This document shows, in pieces, positions 17,157 through 24,418 of a stretch of 64,000 bases of DNA. The notes below the pieces were generated by a model. That model saw only the letters and a program-made list of their open reading frames with translations. It searched no databases and had not been told where the DNA came from. This DNA is from Streptomyces inusitatus (lineage in GTDB: Bacteria > Actinomycetota > Actinomycetes > Streptomycetales > Streptomycetaceae): assembly GCF_014651115.1 (NCBI RefSeq), contig NZ_BMWG01000024.1, forward strand, positions 79,591-143,590. The letters are read 5' to 3'. Every line of letters starts with the position of its first letter. Position 1 is the first letter of the stretch. Made by a program: the position numbers and the translations under genes.

Positions 17157-18327
17157 TGGGCGCGAGATCCGTTCCCGCGCCGCGCCGGCGCACGGCCACC
17201 AGATCCGTACGGGCCCCGGGGACCGAAGCCGTCCCGCCGGGGGCCTCGGCGACGGCCCCGGCCTCGGTACCGGTCTTCGCCGGGGCGTCGCTCGCGCACA
17301 CCGAACCACAGCCGCCCGGGGCCGCCCGGTGCTCGGGAAGGGTCGTCGTCCCCGCGCCCTCCACCTCGAAGCCGGCGTCCGCGATCATGTCGAGGTCGGC
17401 CTTGCCGGCCTGCCCCTCGCTGGTCAGATAGTCCCCGAGGAAGATGGAGTTCACCAGGTGCAGCGCGAGCGGCTGCATCGACCGCAAATGCACCTCGCGC
17501 CCGCCCGCGAGCCGGACCTCCGCGTCCGGGCAGACGAACCGCGTCATCGCCAGAATCCGCAGGCACCGCTGCGGAGTGAGGTTCCACTCCTTGGCCAGCG
17601 GAGTCCCCTCGAAGGGGATCAGGAAGTTCACCGGGACCGAGTCCGGGTCCAGTTCGCGCAGCGAGAAGACCACGTCGACCAGGTCCTCGTCGCTCTCGCC
17701 CATGCCCGCGATCAGCCCGGAACAGGCCGAAAGACCGGCAGCCTGCGCCTGCCGCACGGTGTCCACCCGGTCCGCGTAGGTGTGGGTGGTGGTGATCTGA
17801 CCGTAGGTGCCCTCGGAGGTGTTGAGATTGTGGTTGTACGCGTCGGCCCCGGCGTCCCGCAGCCGCTCGGCCTGCCCGGCGGAGAGCAGCCCGAGACAGG
17901 CGCAGACCTCCACGTCCTCGTTCTGCTCCTTGATCGCCTCGATGGTCTTCGAGACCCGGTCCACGTCCCGGTCGGTCGGACCGCGTCCGCTGGCGACCAG
18001 ACAGACGCGCTTCGCGCCGCCCGCGACCCCGGCCGCCGCCGCCTCGGACGCCTCGTCCGGCTTGAGCCAGGTGTACTTGAGGATCCCGGCCTTCGACCCG
18101 AGGCGCTGGGAGCAGTAGGAGCAGTCCTCCGGGCACAGCCCCGACTTGAGGTTGACCAGATAGTTCAGCTTCACCCGCCGTCCGAACCACTGACGGCGCA
18201 CCTTCCCCGCCGCGGCCACCACGTCCAGCAACTCGTCGTCCGAGGTCGCCAGTACGGCGAGTGCCTCTTCACGGCTCGGCGGCTCGCGCCGCAGGCCCTT
18301 CTCCACCAGCGTGTTCAGCAGGTCCAT
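17149..18327 (-). CDS. bioB: Biotin synthase
   Basis: A 392-residue radical-SAM enzyme that inserts sulfur into dethiobiotin. The 4Fe-4S/SAM motif CPEDCSYC is near residue 66 and conserved YNHNLNTSEGTY lies near residue 165; the [2Fe-2S] ligands and the C-terminal NSIFLGDYLT are present. The last 60 residues are an Ala/Gly/Thr-rich extension beyond the usual barrel, typical of Streptomyces BioB. The ATG (MDLLNTLVEKGLR) was chosen from the family start; the reading frame stays open far upstream. It is the first gene of bioB-bioA-bioD-VOC and is divergent from bioF. Confidence 0.96.
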   Translation of the reverse strand: MDLLNTLVEKGLRREPPSREEALAVLATSDDELLDVVAAAGKVRRQWFGRRVKLNYLVNLKSGLCPEDCSYCSQRLGSKAGILKYTWLKPDEASEAAAAGVAGGAKRVCLVASGRGPTDRDVDRVSKTIEAIKEQNEDVEVCACLGLLSAGQAERLRDAGADAYNHNLNTSEGTYGQITTTHTYADRVDTVRQAQAAGLSACSGLIAGMGESDEDLVDVVFSLRELDPDSVPVNFLIPFEGTPLAKEWNLTPQRCLRILAMTRFVCPDAEVRLAGGREVHLRSMQPLALHLVNSIFLGDYLTSEGQAGKADLDMIADAGFEVEGAGTTTLPEHRAAPGGCGSVCASDAPAKTGTEAGAVAEAPGGTASVPGARTDLVAVRRRGAGTDLAPNA

Positions 18328-18535
18328 GACGCCGATCCTGGCGTACGGCACCTGCCCGGGGAAAGGCGGAACTCCACAACAGACCTTGTTCGAGGTGTGT
18401 GCATGACCACATCCGCTCCCGGATCCACCCCGGTTAGGGTCTGTGCGGTGCCTACAAAACCCCCTGTCGGCCCGGCCCGTACGCCCCCCGGCGCGGGGTC
18501 CCCGCGTCAGAGCACCGGAAGAGGACCCGACGACC

Positions 18536-19693
18536 ATGGCCCAGGCCCCTCAGGACCCTTTCGAGTGGATCGAGGACGAGGCGCTCCGCCGTGAGCGGAC
18601 GGGACTGGTGCGCGGGCTCCGGCCGCGCCCCGCCGACTCCCCGGTGCTCGACCTCGCAGGGAACGACTATCTCGGCCTCACCCGCCACCCCGAGATCACC
18701 GGGGCCGCCGGGGAGGCCGCCCACCGCTGGGGCGCGGGCGCGACCGGCTCACGGCTGGTCACCGGAAGCACCGAACTCCACGCCGAACTGGAGCGGGAAC
18801 TCGCCGAGTTCTGCGGATTCGAGGCGGCGCTGGTGTTCTCCTCCGGCTACGCCGCCAATCTCGCCGCCGTCACCGCGCTCGGCGGACCGGGCTCGCTCAT
18901 CGTCTCCGACGCCGGAAATCACGCGTCGATCGTCGACGGCTGCCGGCTCGCGCGCGCCGAGACGGCGATCACCGCGCACGCGGACCCGGAGGCGGTGCGC
19001 AAGACCCTCGGCGCCCACCCCGGGCGGCGCGCACTCGTGGTCACCGACTCGGTCTTCTCGGTCGACGGCGACGCGGCCCCGCTGGCGGCGCTCGCCGAAA
19101 TCTGCCGGGCCCACGGCGCTGCGCTGCTGGTGGACGACGCGCACGGCCTCGGGGTCCTCGGCGACGGCGGCCGGGGCGCACCGCACACGGCGGGCATCGC
19201 GGGCGACGGCGGCGTGGTCGCCACGCTGACGCTCTCCAAGTCGCTGGGCGCACAGGGCGGCGCGGTACTCGGCCCCGCCCGGGTGATCGGCCAACTGATC
19301 AACACCGCCCGCACCTTCATCTTCGACACCGGCCTCGCCCCGGCCGCCGCCGGGGCCGCCCTCGCCGCGCTGCGGCTGCTGCGCCGCGAGCCCGGGCGGG
19401 CGGCCAGGGTCCGTACGGTGGCCGGGGCCCTGTACGGCGGACTGACGGCGCGGGGGCTGACGGCCGTACGCCCCGAAGCCGCCGTGGTCTCCGTGCGCGC
19501 GCCCTCGCCGTCGGCGGCGGTGGAGTGGGCCGGGGCCTGCCGCTCGGCCGGGCTGGCCGTCGGCTGCTTCCGTCCCCCGTCGGTGCCGGACGGCGTCTCA
19601 CGGCTGCGGCTGACGGCCCGTGCCGATCTGACCGATCAGCAGATCGCCTGGGCGGTCTCGACGGTCGCCCGGACCGCGCCGGCGCCCGGCTGA
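18536..19693 (+). CDS. bioF: 8-amino-7-oxononanoate synthase
   Basis: A 385-residue alpha-oxoamine synthase that condenses pimeloyl-thioester with L-alanine to KAPA, the first committed step of biotin ring formation. PLP-binding features: DDAHGLGVLG near residue 205 and the Schiff-base lysine in TLSKSLGAQGG near residue 238. It diverges from bioB with 208 bp between starts. A TAGGGT -10-like hexamer occurs about 90 bp before the ATG. The start MAQAPQDPFEW has GAGGA about 11 nt upstream. No BirA-type or clear BioQ operator was recognised in the gap. Confidence 0.95.
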   Translation: MAQAPQDPFEWIEDEALRRERTGLVRGLRPRPADSPVLDLAGNDYLGLTRHPEITGAAGEAAHRWGAGATGSRLVTGSTELHAELERELAEFCGFEAALVFSSGYAANLAAVTALGGPGSLIVSDAGNHASIVDGCRLARAETAITAHADPEAVRKTLGAHPGRRALVVTDSVFSVDGDAAPLAALAEICRAHGAALLVDDAHGLGVLGDGGRGAPHTAGIAGDGGVVATLTLSKSLGAQGGAVLGPARVIGQLINTARTFIFDTGLAPAAAGAALAALRLLRREPGRAARVRTVAGALYGGLTARGLTAVRPEAAVVSVRAPSPSAAVEWAGACRSAGLAVGCFRPPSVPDGVSRLRLTARADLTDQQIAWAVSTVARTAPAPG

Positions 19694-19852
19694 GGTCTCC
19701 CGCGTTTTTCCGCCCCGAGGGCGAAGTGCGGGGAACATCCCCTGTCGGGGGCGGATGAGTGGCACTCTGGCCACCAGCGCAATCCGTGGCCGTCCGCGCG
19801 ATCCCGCTTCGCGTTCGGATCCGGCCCCGGTGGAACAAGGGACGGTGTCGCC

Positions 19853-20284
19853 GTGGCAGACCTGAAGAAAGCTTCCCTCACTCTGCCGACCGATCCCGTC
19901 TCGGTCTCCGCGGCCCGGAGGTTCGCCCTGGACGTCCTCGGTGAGTGGGGTCTGCCGTCCGGCTGCGAGACCGCCGACATCGTCCGGCTGGTCGTCTCGG
20001 AGCTGGCGACCAATGCCGTGCAGCACACCTTCGGCCAGTCGCCCACCTTCATGGTGGAGCTGGAACTGGAGTGCGACGAGCTGCTCCGGGTCGGGGTGAG
20101 CGACAGTCACCCGCGATGGCCCCAGCGGCTGCCCGCGGCGGTGCGGCAGGACAACGGCCGGGGGATGGTGATCGTCCGCAGTCTCATGGCTGCGAACGGC
20201 GGGAAGCTGACGGTCACCCCGACCGAGGAGGGCGGCAAGACGGTCCGGGTCGCCCTTCCGTGGCCGGGCGGCTTCCCCGGCTGA
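19853..20284 (+). CDS. ATP-binding anti-sigma-like protein (HATPase_c_2)
   Basis: A 143-residue stand-alone GHKL/HATPase domain of the RsbW/SpoIIAB-like class abundant in Streptomyces. The N box is ELATNAVQH near residue 47 and the G1 region is RQDNGRGMVIVRSLM near residue 98, so ATP binding should be intact. Relatives bind and phosphorylate anti-anti-sigma proteins or act as small ATP-dependent switches. No anti-anti-sigma or SpoIIE partner is next to it. GTG start, with AAGGGA about 12 nt upstream. A long hairpin follows the gene. Confidence 0.85.
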   Translation: MADLKKASLTLPTDPVSVSAARRFALDVLGEWGLPSGCETADIVRLVVSELATNAVQHTFGQSPTFMVELELECDELLRVGVSDSHPRWPQRLPAAVRQDNGRGMVIVRSLMAANGGKLTVTPTEEGGKTVRVALPWPGGFPG

Positions 20285-20346
20285 GCGGACGGCCCCGGCG
20301 GGCGGCCTCGTCGGGCGGCTCCGGCGGGCGGCCCCGCGGACGGCCA

Positions 20347-20383
20347 CGGTCCGGCCGCCGGATGTTCTCCGGCGGCCGGACCG
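20347..20383. terminator. Perfect 16-bp hairpin between convergent genes
   Basis: CGGTCCGGCCGCCGGA pairs fully with its complement around a TGTTC loop. It lies 63 bp after the HATPase gene and 30 bp after the NlpC/P60 gene stop (opposite strand), so it can end both transcripts. No U-run on either side. Confidence 0.75.
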
Positions 20384-20412
20384 GGCCTGAGGCCGGGCCC
20401 GGTGGCGTGCTG

Positions 20413-20889
20413 TCAGCGCACCCGGCCGTACTTCACGCTCTTGCTCCAGATCTTGTCCAGCTTCACCCAGGACCCCCTCTTGGGCGAGTGCCAGATCTTT
20501 CCCTTCCCGGCGTAGATGCCGACGTGGTACACGTAGCCGCCGGAGTGGAAGAACACCAGGTCTCCGGCCTTGCGTGCCTTGGGGGACACGCGCTTTGTCT
20601 TGTTGTACTGCTGATGTGCGGTACGGGGGAGCTTCTTGCCGGCCTTCTTGTACGAGTAGACCGTCAGCCCGGAGCAGTCGAAGCGCGAGGGACCCGTGGC
20701 GCCGTATCCGTAGGGCGAGCCCTTCTTGGACTCCGCCACCTTCAGCGCCTTGCTCGCGTGCGACGTCGCGGCGTGCGCCTCGGACGTGCCGCCCGGCGCG
20801 ATCAGCGATCCACCGACGGCGGCGAGGGTGAGAGCCGTCACGGCCCCCGCCCGGCTCATCAGAAACGGGACGTTTGTGTGCGCGGTCAT
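20413..20889 (-). CDS. Secreted NlpC/P60 (C40) peptidoglycan endopeptidase
   Basis: A 158-residue exported cell-wall hydrolase made of a signal peptide (hydrophobic AGAVTALTLAAVGGSLIA, cleavage near AHA-AT) and a single NlpC/P60 domain. The catalytic Cys is in RFDCSGL near residue 72, the His in VYHVGIYAG near residue 122, and the third polar residue is the His in IWHSP. It would cut D-Glu/mDAP (in Streptomyces LL-DAP) stem-peptide bonds during growth or germination. There is no SH3 or LysM anchor. A c-di-AMP riboswitch ends about 15 nt upstream of the ATG with GAAGGG as the ribosome site, linking the enzyme to osmotic/cell-wall signalling. Confidence 0.93.
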   Translation of the reverse strand: MTAHTNVPFLMSRAGAVTALTLAAVGGSLIAPGGTSEAHAATSHASKALKVAESKKGSPYGYGATGPSRFDCSGLTVYSYKKAGKKLPRTAHQQYNKTKRVSPKARKAGDLVFFHSGGYVYHVGIYAGKGKIWHSPKRGSWVKLDKIWSKSVKYGRVR

Positions 20890-20904
20890 GCGCGACCCTT
20901 CGTC

Positions 20905-21090
20905 AGCCGCCTGTGAAGGATGACCTGTCGGGTTCGGGCGGACGAAGGTGCCCGGCCGCATGACGCGGCTTCACCCCGAGGGACTTCCGGATCTCCCGGA
21001 CGCCCCGTACTGCTTGGGTCCTCCACTCCTGCCGAAGCACTTCTGTCGACCAGTCATCCGAAGCGGCGGCAGGACTCGGCGTCCGCTCGG
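20905..21090 (-). promoter_or_regulatory. c-di-AMP riboswitch (ydaO/yuaA class)
   Basis: The leader read on the minus strand carries the conserved blocks of this class in order: GACGCCGAGTCCTGCCGCC, then CAGGAGTGGAGGACCCA, then GGGGTGAAGCCGC, then CGCCCGAACCCGACAG and CACAGGCGG. The last two blocks pair with the upstream ones in the known pseudo-symmetric fold. In actinomycetes this switch precedes rpf and NlpC/P60 genes and reduces expression when c-di-AMP binds, which is exactly its position here. Confidence 0.88.
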
Positions 21091-21132
21091 ACTGCCCCGC
21101 CGAGGTGACGGGGGCTTGTCGTCCCAGGGATC

Positions 21133-21151
21133 TTGACCCATGACATGTCAA
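21133..21151. promoter_or_regulatory. Nested palindrome upstream of the riboswitch
   Basis: TTGACCCATGACATGTCAA has TTGAC/GTCAA ends and contains the perfect 10-bp palindrome TGACATGTCA. It lies about 45 bp upstream of the first riboswitch block, where the promoter should be. It looks like a regulator site or promoter element; no correctly spaced -10 was identified, so function is open. Confidence 0.35.
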
Positions 21152-21396
21152 ATTTCCGAGCGGAAACGGCGATATGTGAGTTTTAACACCCTTGGTCCGT
21201 TCAGGTGGACAGACCCTCCGGGCGGTTCGGCCCTCGACACCTGAGCATGCCCGCACCAGCACCGGAATACATCATTCCGTGATTTTGTCCTCGTGTCGCG
21301 CAAGTTGGCCGTAGTTGCCAGTGGGACGGCATATACATCAAACGGAGTACCTCCCCCGGCACTCGAACGGCGGTTGCCCGCGTGGCCGACGGCGCG

Positions 21397-22038
21397 TCAG
21401 AAGGGCCGGGAGGGTGGCCCGGAGGCTCCGCGATTGCGGACAACATGGTCGATAAGGCCGTATTCCCTTGCGGCCGGAGCGGTGAGAAAGGTGTCCCGCT
21501 CCAGATCGGCCGCGACCCGCCCGGCACTCCGCCCCGAGTGCCGGGCCAGCAGCCCGGTCAGCTGGGCGCGCAGCCGCAGCAGTTCCGCCGCCCGGATCTC
21601 CAGATCGGACGGCGTGCCGCGCACCGGCTCGGCCTCGGCCGGCTGGCGAAGGACGATCCGTGCGCCGGGCAGCGCCAGCCGTTTCCCGGGGGTTCCCGCC
21701 GCGAGTAGCAGCGCGGCGCTCGACACCGCCTGGCCGAGGCAGATCGTCTCCACTTCGCAAGTGATCATTTGCAGTGTGTCGTAGATCGCGGACATCGCGT
21801 CGAGCGAGCCGCCGGGGGAGTTGATGTAGAGCGAGACGTCCCGGTCGGGAGCCGCGTATTCCAGATGCAGCAGCTGGGCGATGACGTCGGTGGCCGCGGT
21901 GTCGTCCACGGGGGTGCCGAGGAAGACGATCCGCTCGGCCAGCAGCTTGGCGTACGGATCGTGGGTGCGGACCCCGTTCGGCGTGCGCTCGGTGAACTCC
22001 GGCAGGACATAACGGTTCTGAGGGGAGGGGTGGTTCAT
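21397..22038 (-). CDS. ClpP-family protease subunit with catalytic His replaced by Arg
   Basis: A 213-residue Clp protease proteolytic-subunit homologue. The fold motifs are present: YINSPGG near residue 79, the Ser box GQAVSSAALLLAAG near residue 106, and the acid in AADLERDTFL near residue 185 aligns with the catalytic Asp. The His box, normally R-x-M-I-H-Q-P, reads RIVLRQP, so Arg (codon complement at 21646-21648) replaces the catalytic His. It could be an inactive subunit of a mixed ClpP barrel or a specialised paralogue like Streptomyces ClpP3-5. ATG chosen with AGGAGG 6 nt upstream. It is divergent, 84 bp away, from an antitoxin-like gene. Confidence 0.88.
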   Translation of the reverse strand: MNHPSPQNRYVLPEFTERTPNGVRTHDPYAKLLAERIVFLGTPVDDTAATDVIAQLLHLEYAAPDRDVSLYINSPGGSLDAMSAIYDTLQMITCEVETICLGQAVSSAALLLAAGTPGKRLALPGARIVLRQPAEAEPVRGTPSDLEIRAAELLRLRAQLTGLLARHSGRSAGRVAADLERDTFLTAPAAREYGLIDHVVRNRGASGPPSRPF

Positions 22039-22121
22039 GGCGTGCCTCCTCGTGCGTGACATCGGCGGAGAGTGCCGTCTGTAAAAAATGTACAGGACGT
22101 ACAGAGCGTTATGATGGTGCC

Positions 22122-22406
22122 ATGGCGTATGAGATTCCGGTGACGCAGGCCCGCGCGGAGCTTGCCGATCTGATCAACCGAGTGGTCTACGGCGGCGAGC
22201 GCGTAGTGGTGACCCGGCACGGGAAACCGCTCGTGGCGCTGGTGTCCGCCGAGGACTTGGAGCGCCTGGAGGCGGGCCGGGAGCCCGTGAGCGAGCCGGT
22301 GGTCAGCTCGGTCTCCTCGCTGGAGTCCACGACCGCCGCCCCGGACGAGCGGGGCCGCTTCGGGCTCACGGCGGAGCACCACCGCCGCCCCGGCCACCGG
22401 GGCTGA
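22122..22406 (+). CDS. Phd/YefM-type antitoxin, no toxin partner adjacent
   Basis: A 94-residue protein whose first 55 residues match the Phd/YefM DNA-binding antitoxin fold (IPVTQARAELADLINRV, then GERVVVTRHGKPLVALV). Such proteins repress their own operon through the N-terminus and neutralise a toxin through the C-terminal tail. Here the tail is Ser/Glu/Pro-rich with no recognisable toxin-binding helix, and no RelE, YoeB, Doc or PIN gene follows; an 8-bp tandem repeat starts 7 bp after the stop. It may be an orphan antitoxin or a solitary regulator, plausibly of the divergent ClpP gene. The start was set at ATG 22122 (MAYEIPVTQA). Confidence 0.82.
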   Translation: MAYEIPVTQARAELADLINRVVYGGERVVVTRHGKPLVALVSAEDLERLEAGREPVSEPVVSSVSSLESTTAAPDERGRFGLTAEHHRRPGHRG

Positions 22407-22412
22407 CCTCTT

Positions 22413-22484
22413 CCGTACAGCCGTACAGCCGTACAGCCGTACAGCCGTACAGCCGTACAGCCGTACAGCCGCATGGCCGCATGA
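22413..22484 (+). repeat. Tandem repeat (CCGTACAG)7 plus two degenerate units
   Basis: Seven perfect head-to-tail copies of an 8-bp unit occupy 22413-22468, followed by CCGCATGG and CCGCATGA. The array begins 7 bp after the antitoxin-like gene stop. Each unit contains the palindrome GTAC. Such arrays vary in copy number by slippage. Confidence 0.95.
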
Positions 22485-22786
22485 CCCGGGCGACCGGGCG
22501 ACCGGACGCCCGTCGGCCCATGGCCGAATTCACGCGGCGGCGGCTTTTCGCGCGCCCCGCCCCGGGCGGCTGAATCACGCCCCATCGGGAGTGGCGCGCA
22601 TCACCGCCCGGACGGGCCATCTCCGTACAGAACAGATCAGTTCACACCCTGTCGCGGATGCACCGCTCACCGGGACACGGCTCACCGGTTATTGGTTAGG
22701 TAAAGAAACAGCCGTACGGCCTGTCGCCGGACGCCCTTCACGCGCGAGGATCCCCCGAAGGACTCGACGGAGAAGGGAAGTTCCTG
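22485..22786. other. Intergenic stretch upstream of tap
   Basis: About 300 bp between the tandem repeat and tap without a supportable gene. It contains an AT-richer block around 22685-22710 (TTATTGGTTAGGTAAAG) that may hold the tap promoter, and the ribosome site GAAGGGAAG at 22773-22781. I could not place -35/-10 boxes with confidence. Confidence 0.4.
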
Positions 22787-24364
22787 GTGAGACGCACAGC
22801 GATGTTCGGCGCTACCGGCACTCTGATAGCGGGCACGCTCATGGCGGGCGCGATCGCGGCCCCGGTCGCGCAGGCCGAATCCCGCCACCAAAGCTGGTAC
22901 GAGGCGCGCGGGGTGGAGACGGCCGCCGAACGCGCCGCGCAGAAGGGCATCGACTGGGCGGACTGTCCCGCCGACTGGAATCTCCCCAAGCCCATCCAGT
23001 GCGGCACGGTCACCGTGCCGCTCGACTACGCCAAGCCGAACGGCCGGCAGATCACCCTCGCCGTCGACCGGATCGGCAACACCGGCACCAAGGAGGAGCG
23101 CCAGGGCGCGCTCCTCTACAACCCCGGCGGCCCCGGCGGCTCCGGAATGCGCTTCCCCACCCGGGTCACCAACAAGAGCCCGCTCTGGGCGAAGACCGCC
23201 AAGGCCTACGACTTCGTCGGCTTCGACCCCCGGGGCGTGGGCCGCTCCACCCCGATCTCCTGCGTCGACCCGCAGGAGTTCGTCAAGGCCCCCAAGGCCG
23301 ACCCGGTCCCCGACAGCGAGGCCGACAAGCGCGCCCAGCGCAGGCTCGCCGCCGAGTACGCGGACGGCTGCGCCGAGCGCAGCGGCTGGATGCTGCCGCA
23401 CATGACCACCCCGAACACCGCCCGCGACCTCGATGTCATCCGGGCCGCCCTCGGCGAGGAGAAGCTCAACTTCCTCGGCGTCTCCTACGGCACCTACCTG
23501 GGCGCGGTCTACGCGACGCTCTTCCCGGGCCATGTCCGCCGGATGGTCGTGGACAGCGTGGTCAACCCCTCGCGCCAGAAGATCTGGTACCAGGCCAACC
23601 TGGACCAGGACGTCGCCTTCGAGATGCGCTGGAACGACTGGAAGCAGTGGGTCGCCGACAACGACGCGACCTACAAGCTCGGCGACACCCCGGCGAAGGT
23701 CGAGGCGCAGTGGCAGAAGCTGCGCGCCGCGGCCAAGGCGGCCCCCCTCGGCGGGGTCGTCGGCCCGGCCGAGCTGACCGGCTTCTTCCAGGGCGCGCCG
23801 TACTACGACTCCTCCTGGGCGCCGGTCGCCCGGATCTTCAGCAAGTACGTCGCCGGTGACCCGCAGCCGCTGATCGACGCGGCCGGCCCGGACCTCTCCG
23901 ACACCGCAGGAAACGCCCGCTCGGAGAACAGCAACGCCGTCTACACGGCCGTCGAGTGCGCCGACGCCAAGTGGCCCACCAAGTGGAAGACGTGGGACCG
24001 GGACAACACCAGGCTCCACCAGGACTACCCCTTCCTGACCTGGTCCAACGCCTGGATGAACCTCCCCTGCTCGACCTGGTCCACCAAGCAGCACACCGCG
24101 GTCAACGTGAAGTCGTCCAAGGGTCTGCCGGGCGTGCTCATCGTGCAGGCCGAGCGCGACGCCGCCACCCCCGTCGAGGGCGCGTACGAGCTGCACAAGC
24201 GGCTCAAGGGCTCGCGTCTGATCGTCGAGAAGAACGCCGGTTCGCACGGCGTCACCGGCATCACCAACGCCTGTGTCAACCAGCGGGTCGACGCCTACCT
24301 GCTCAACGGCACCCTGGACGCGGCCAATGTGACGTGCGACCCGCACGCCGCCCCCAAGCCGTGA
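22787..24364 (+). CDS. tap: Secreted tripeptidyl aminopeptidase, alpha/beta hydrolase fold
   Basis: A 525-residue exported serine peptidase of the S33/Tap class, which removes tripeptides from protein N-termini, for example during processing of other secreted proteins. The signal peptide ends near AQA-ES (residue 31). The oxyanion segment YNPGGPGGSG lies near residue 108, the nucleophile Ser is in GVSYGTYLG near residue 232, the Asp in QAERDAATPVEGA near residue 465, and the His in NAGSHGVTG near residue 488, so the triad is complete. The C-terminal TAP-like domain ends with a Cys pair (CVNQ, CDPH). GTG start. A strong hairpin follows the stop. Confidence 0.92.
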   Translation: MRRTAMFGATGTLIAGTLMAGAIAAPVAQAESRHQSWYEARGVETAAERAAQKGIDWADCPADWNLPKPIQCGTVTVPLDYAKPNGRQITLAVDRIGNTGTKEERQGALLYNPGGPGGSGMRFPTRVTNKSPLWAKTAKAYDFVGFDPRGVGRSTPISCVDPQEFVKAPKADPVPDSEADKRAQRRLAAEYADGCAERSGWMLPHMTTPNTARDLDVIRAALGEEKLNFLGVSYGTYLGAVYATLFPGHVRRMVVDSVVNPSRQKIWYQANLDQDVAFEMRWNDWKQWVADNDATYKLGDTPAKVEAQWQKLRAAAKAAPLGGVVGPAELTGFFQGAPYYDSSWAPVARIFSKYVAGDPQPLIDAAGPDLSDTAGNARSENSNAVYTAVECADAKWPTKWKTWDRDNTRLHQDYPFLTWSNAWMNLPCSTWSTKQHTAVNVKSSKGLPGVLIVQAERDAATPVEGAYELHKRLKGSRLIVEKNAGSHGVTGITNACVNQRVDAYLLNGTLDAANVTCDPHAAPKP

Positions 24365-24382
24365 CCGTCCGAGGCTGAACAG

Positions 24383-24418
24383 AGGGAGGGGCGGCCGGTC
24401 ATCCGGCCGCCCCTCCCT
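24383..24418. terminator. 16-bp hairpin shared by tap and the acyltransferase gene
   Basis: AGGGAGGGGCGGCCGG pairs perfectly with its complement around the loop TCAT and is followed by TTCTT on the plus strand. The loop contains the complement of the acyltransferase stop codon, so the last six codons of that gene form half of the stem. It can end both convergent transcripts. Confidence 0.8.

Noticed and set aside
18328..18535. BioQ or BirA operator in the bioB/bioF gap
   Set aside because: GAAC and GTTC occur 20 bp apart and AACA-TGTT nearby, but the spacing and arms do not match the known operators.
22413..22484. CRISPR-like repeat
   Set aside because: Units are contiguous 8-mers without spacers, so it is a simple tandem repeat.
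22407..22786. Toxin gene partner for the Phd-like antitoxin
   Set aside because: No frame in this interval has toxin-like sequence or a ribosome site, and the next gene is tap.
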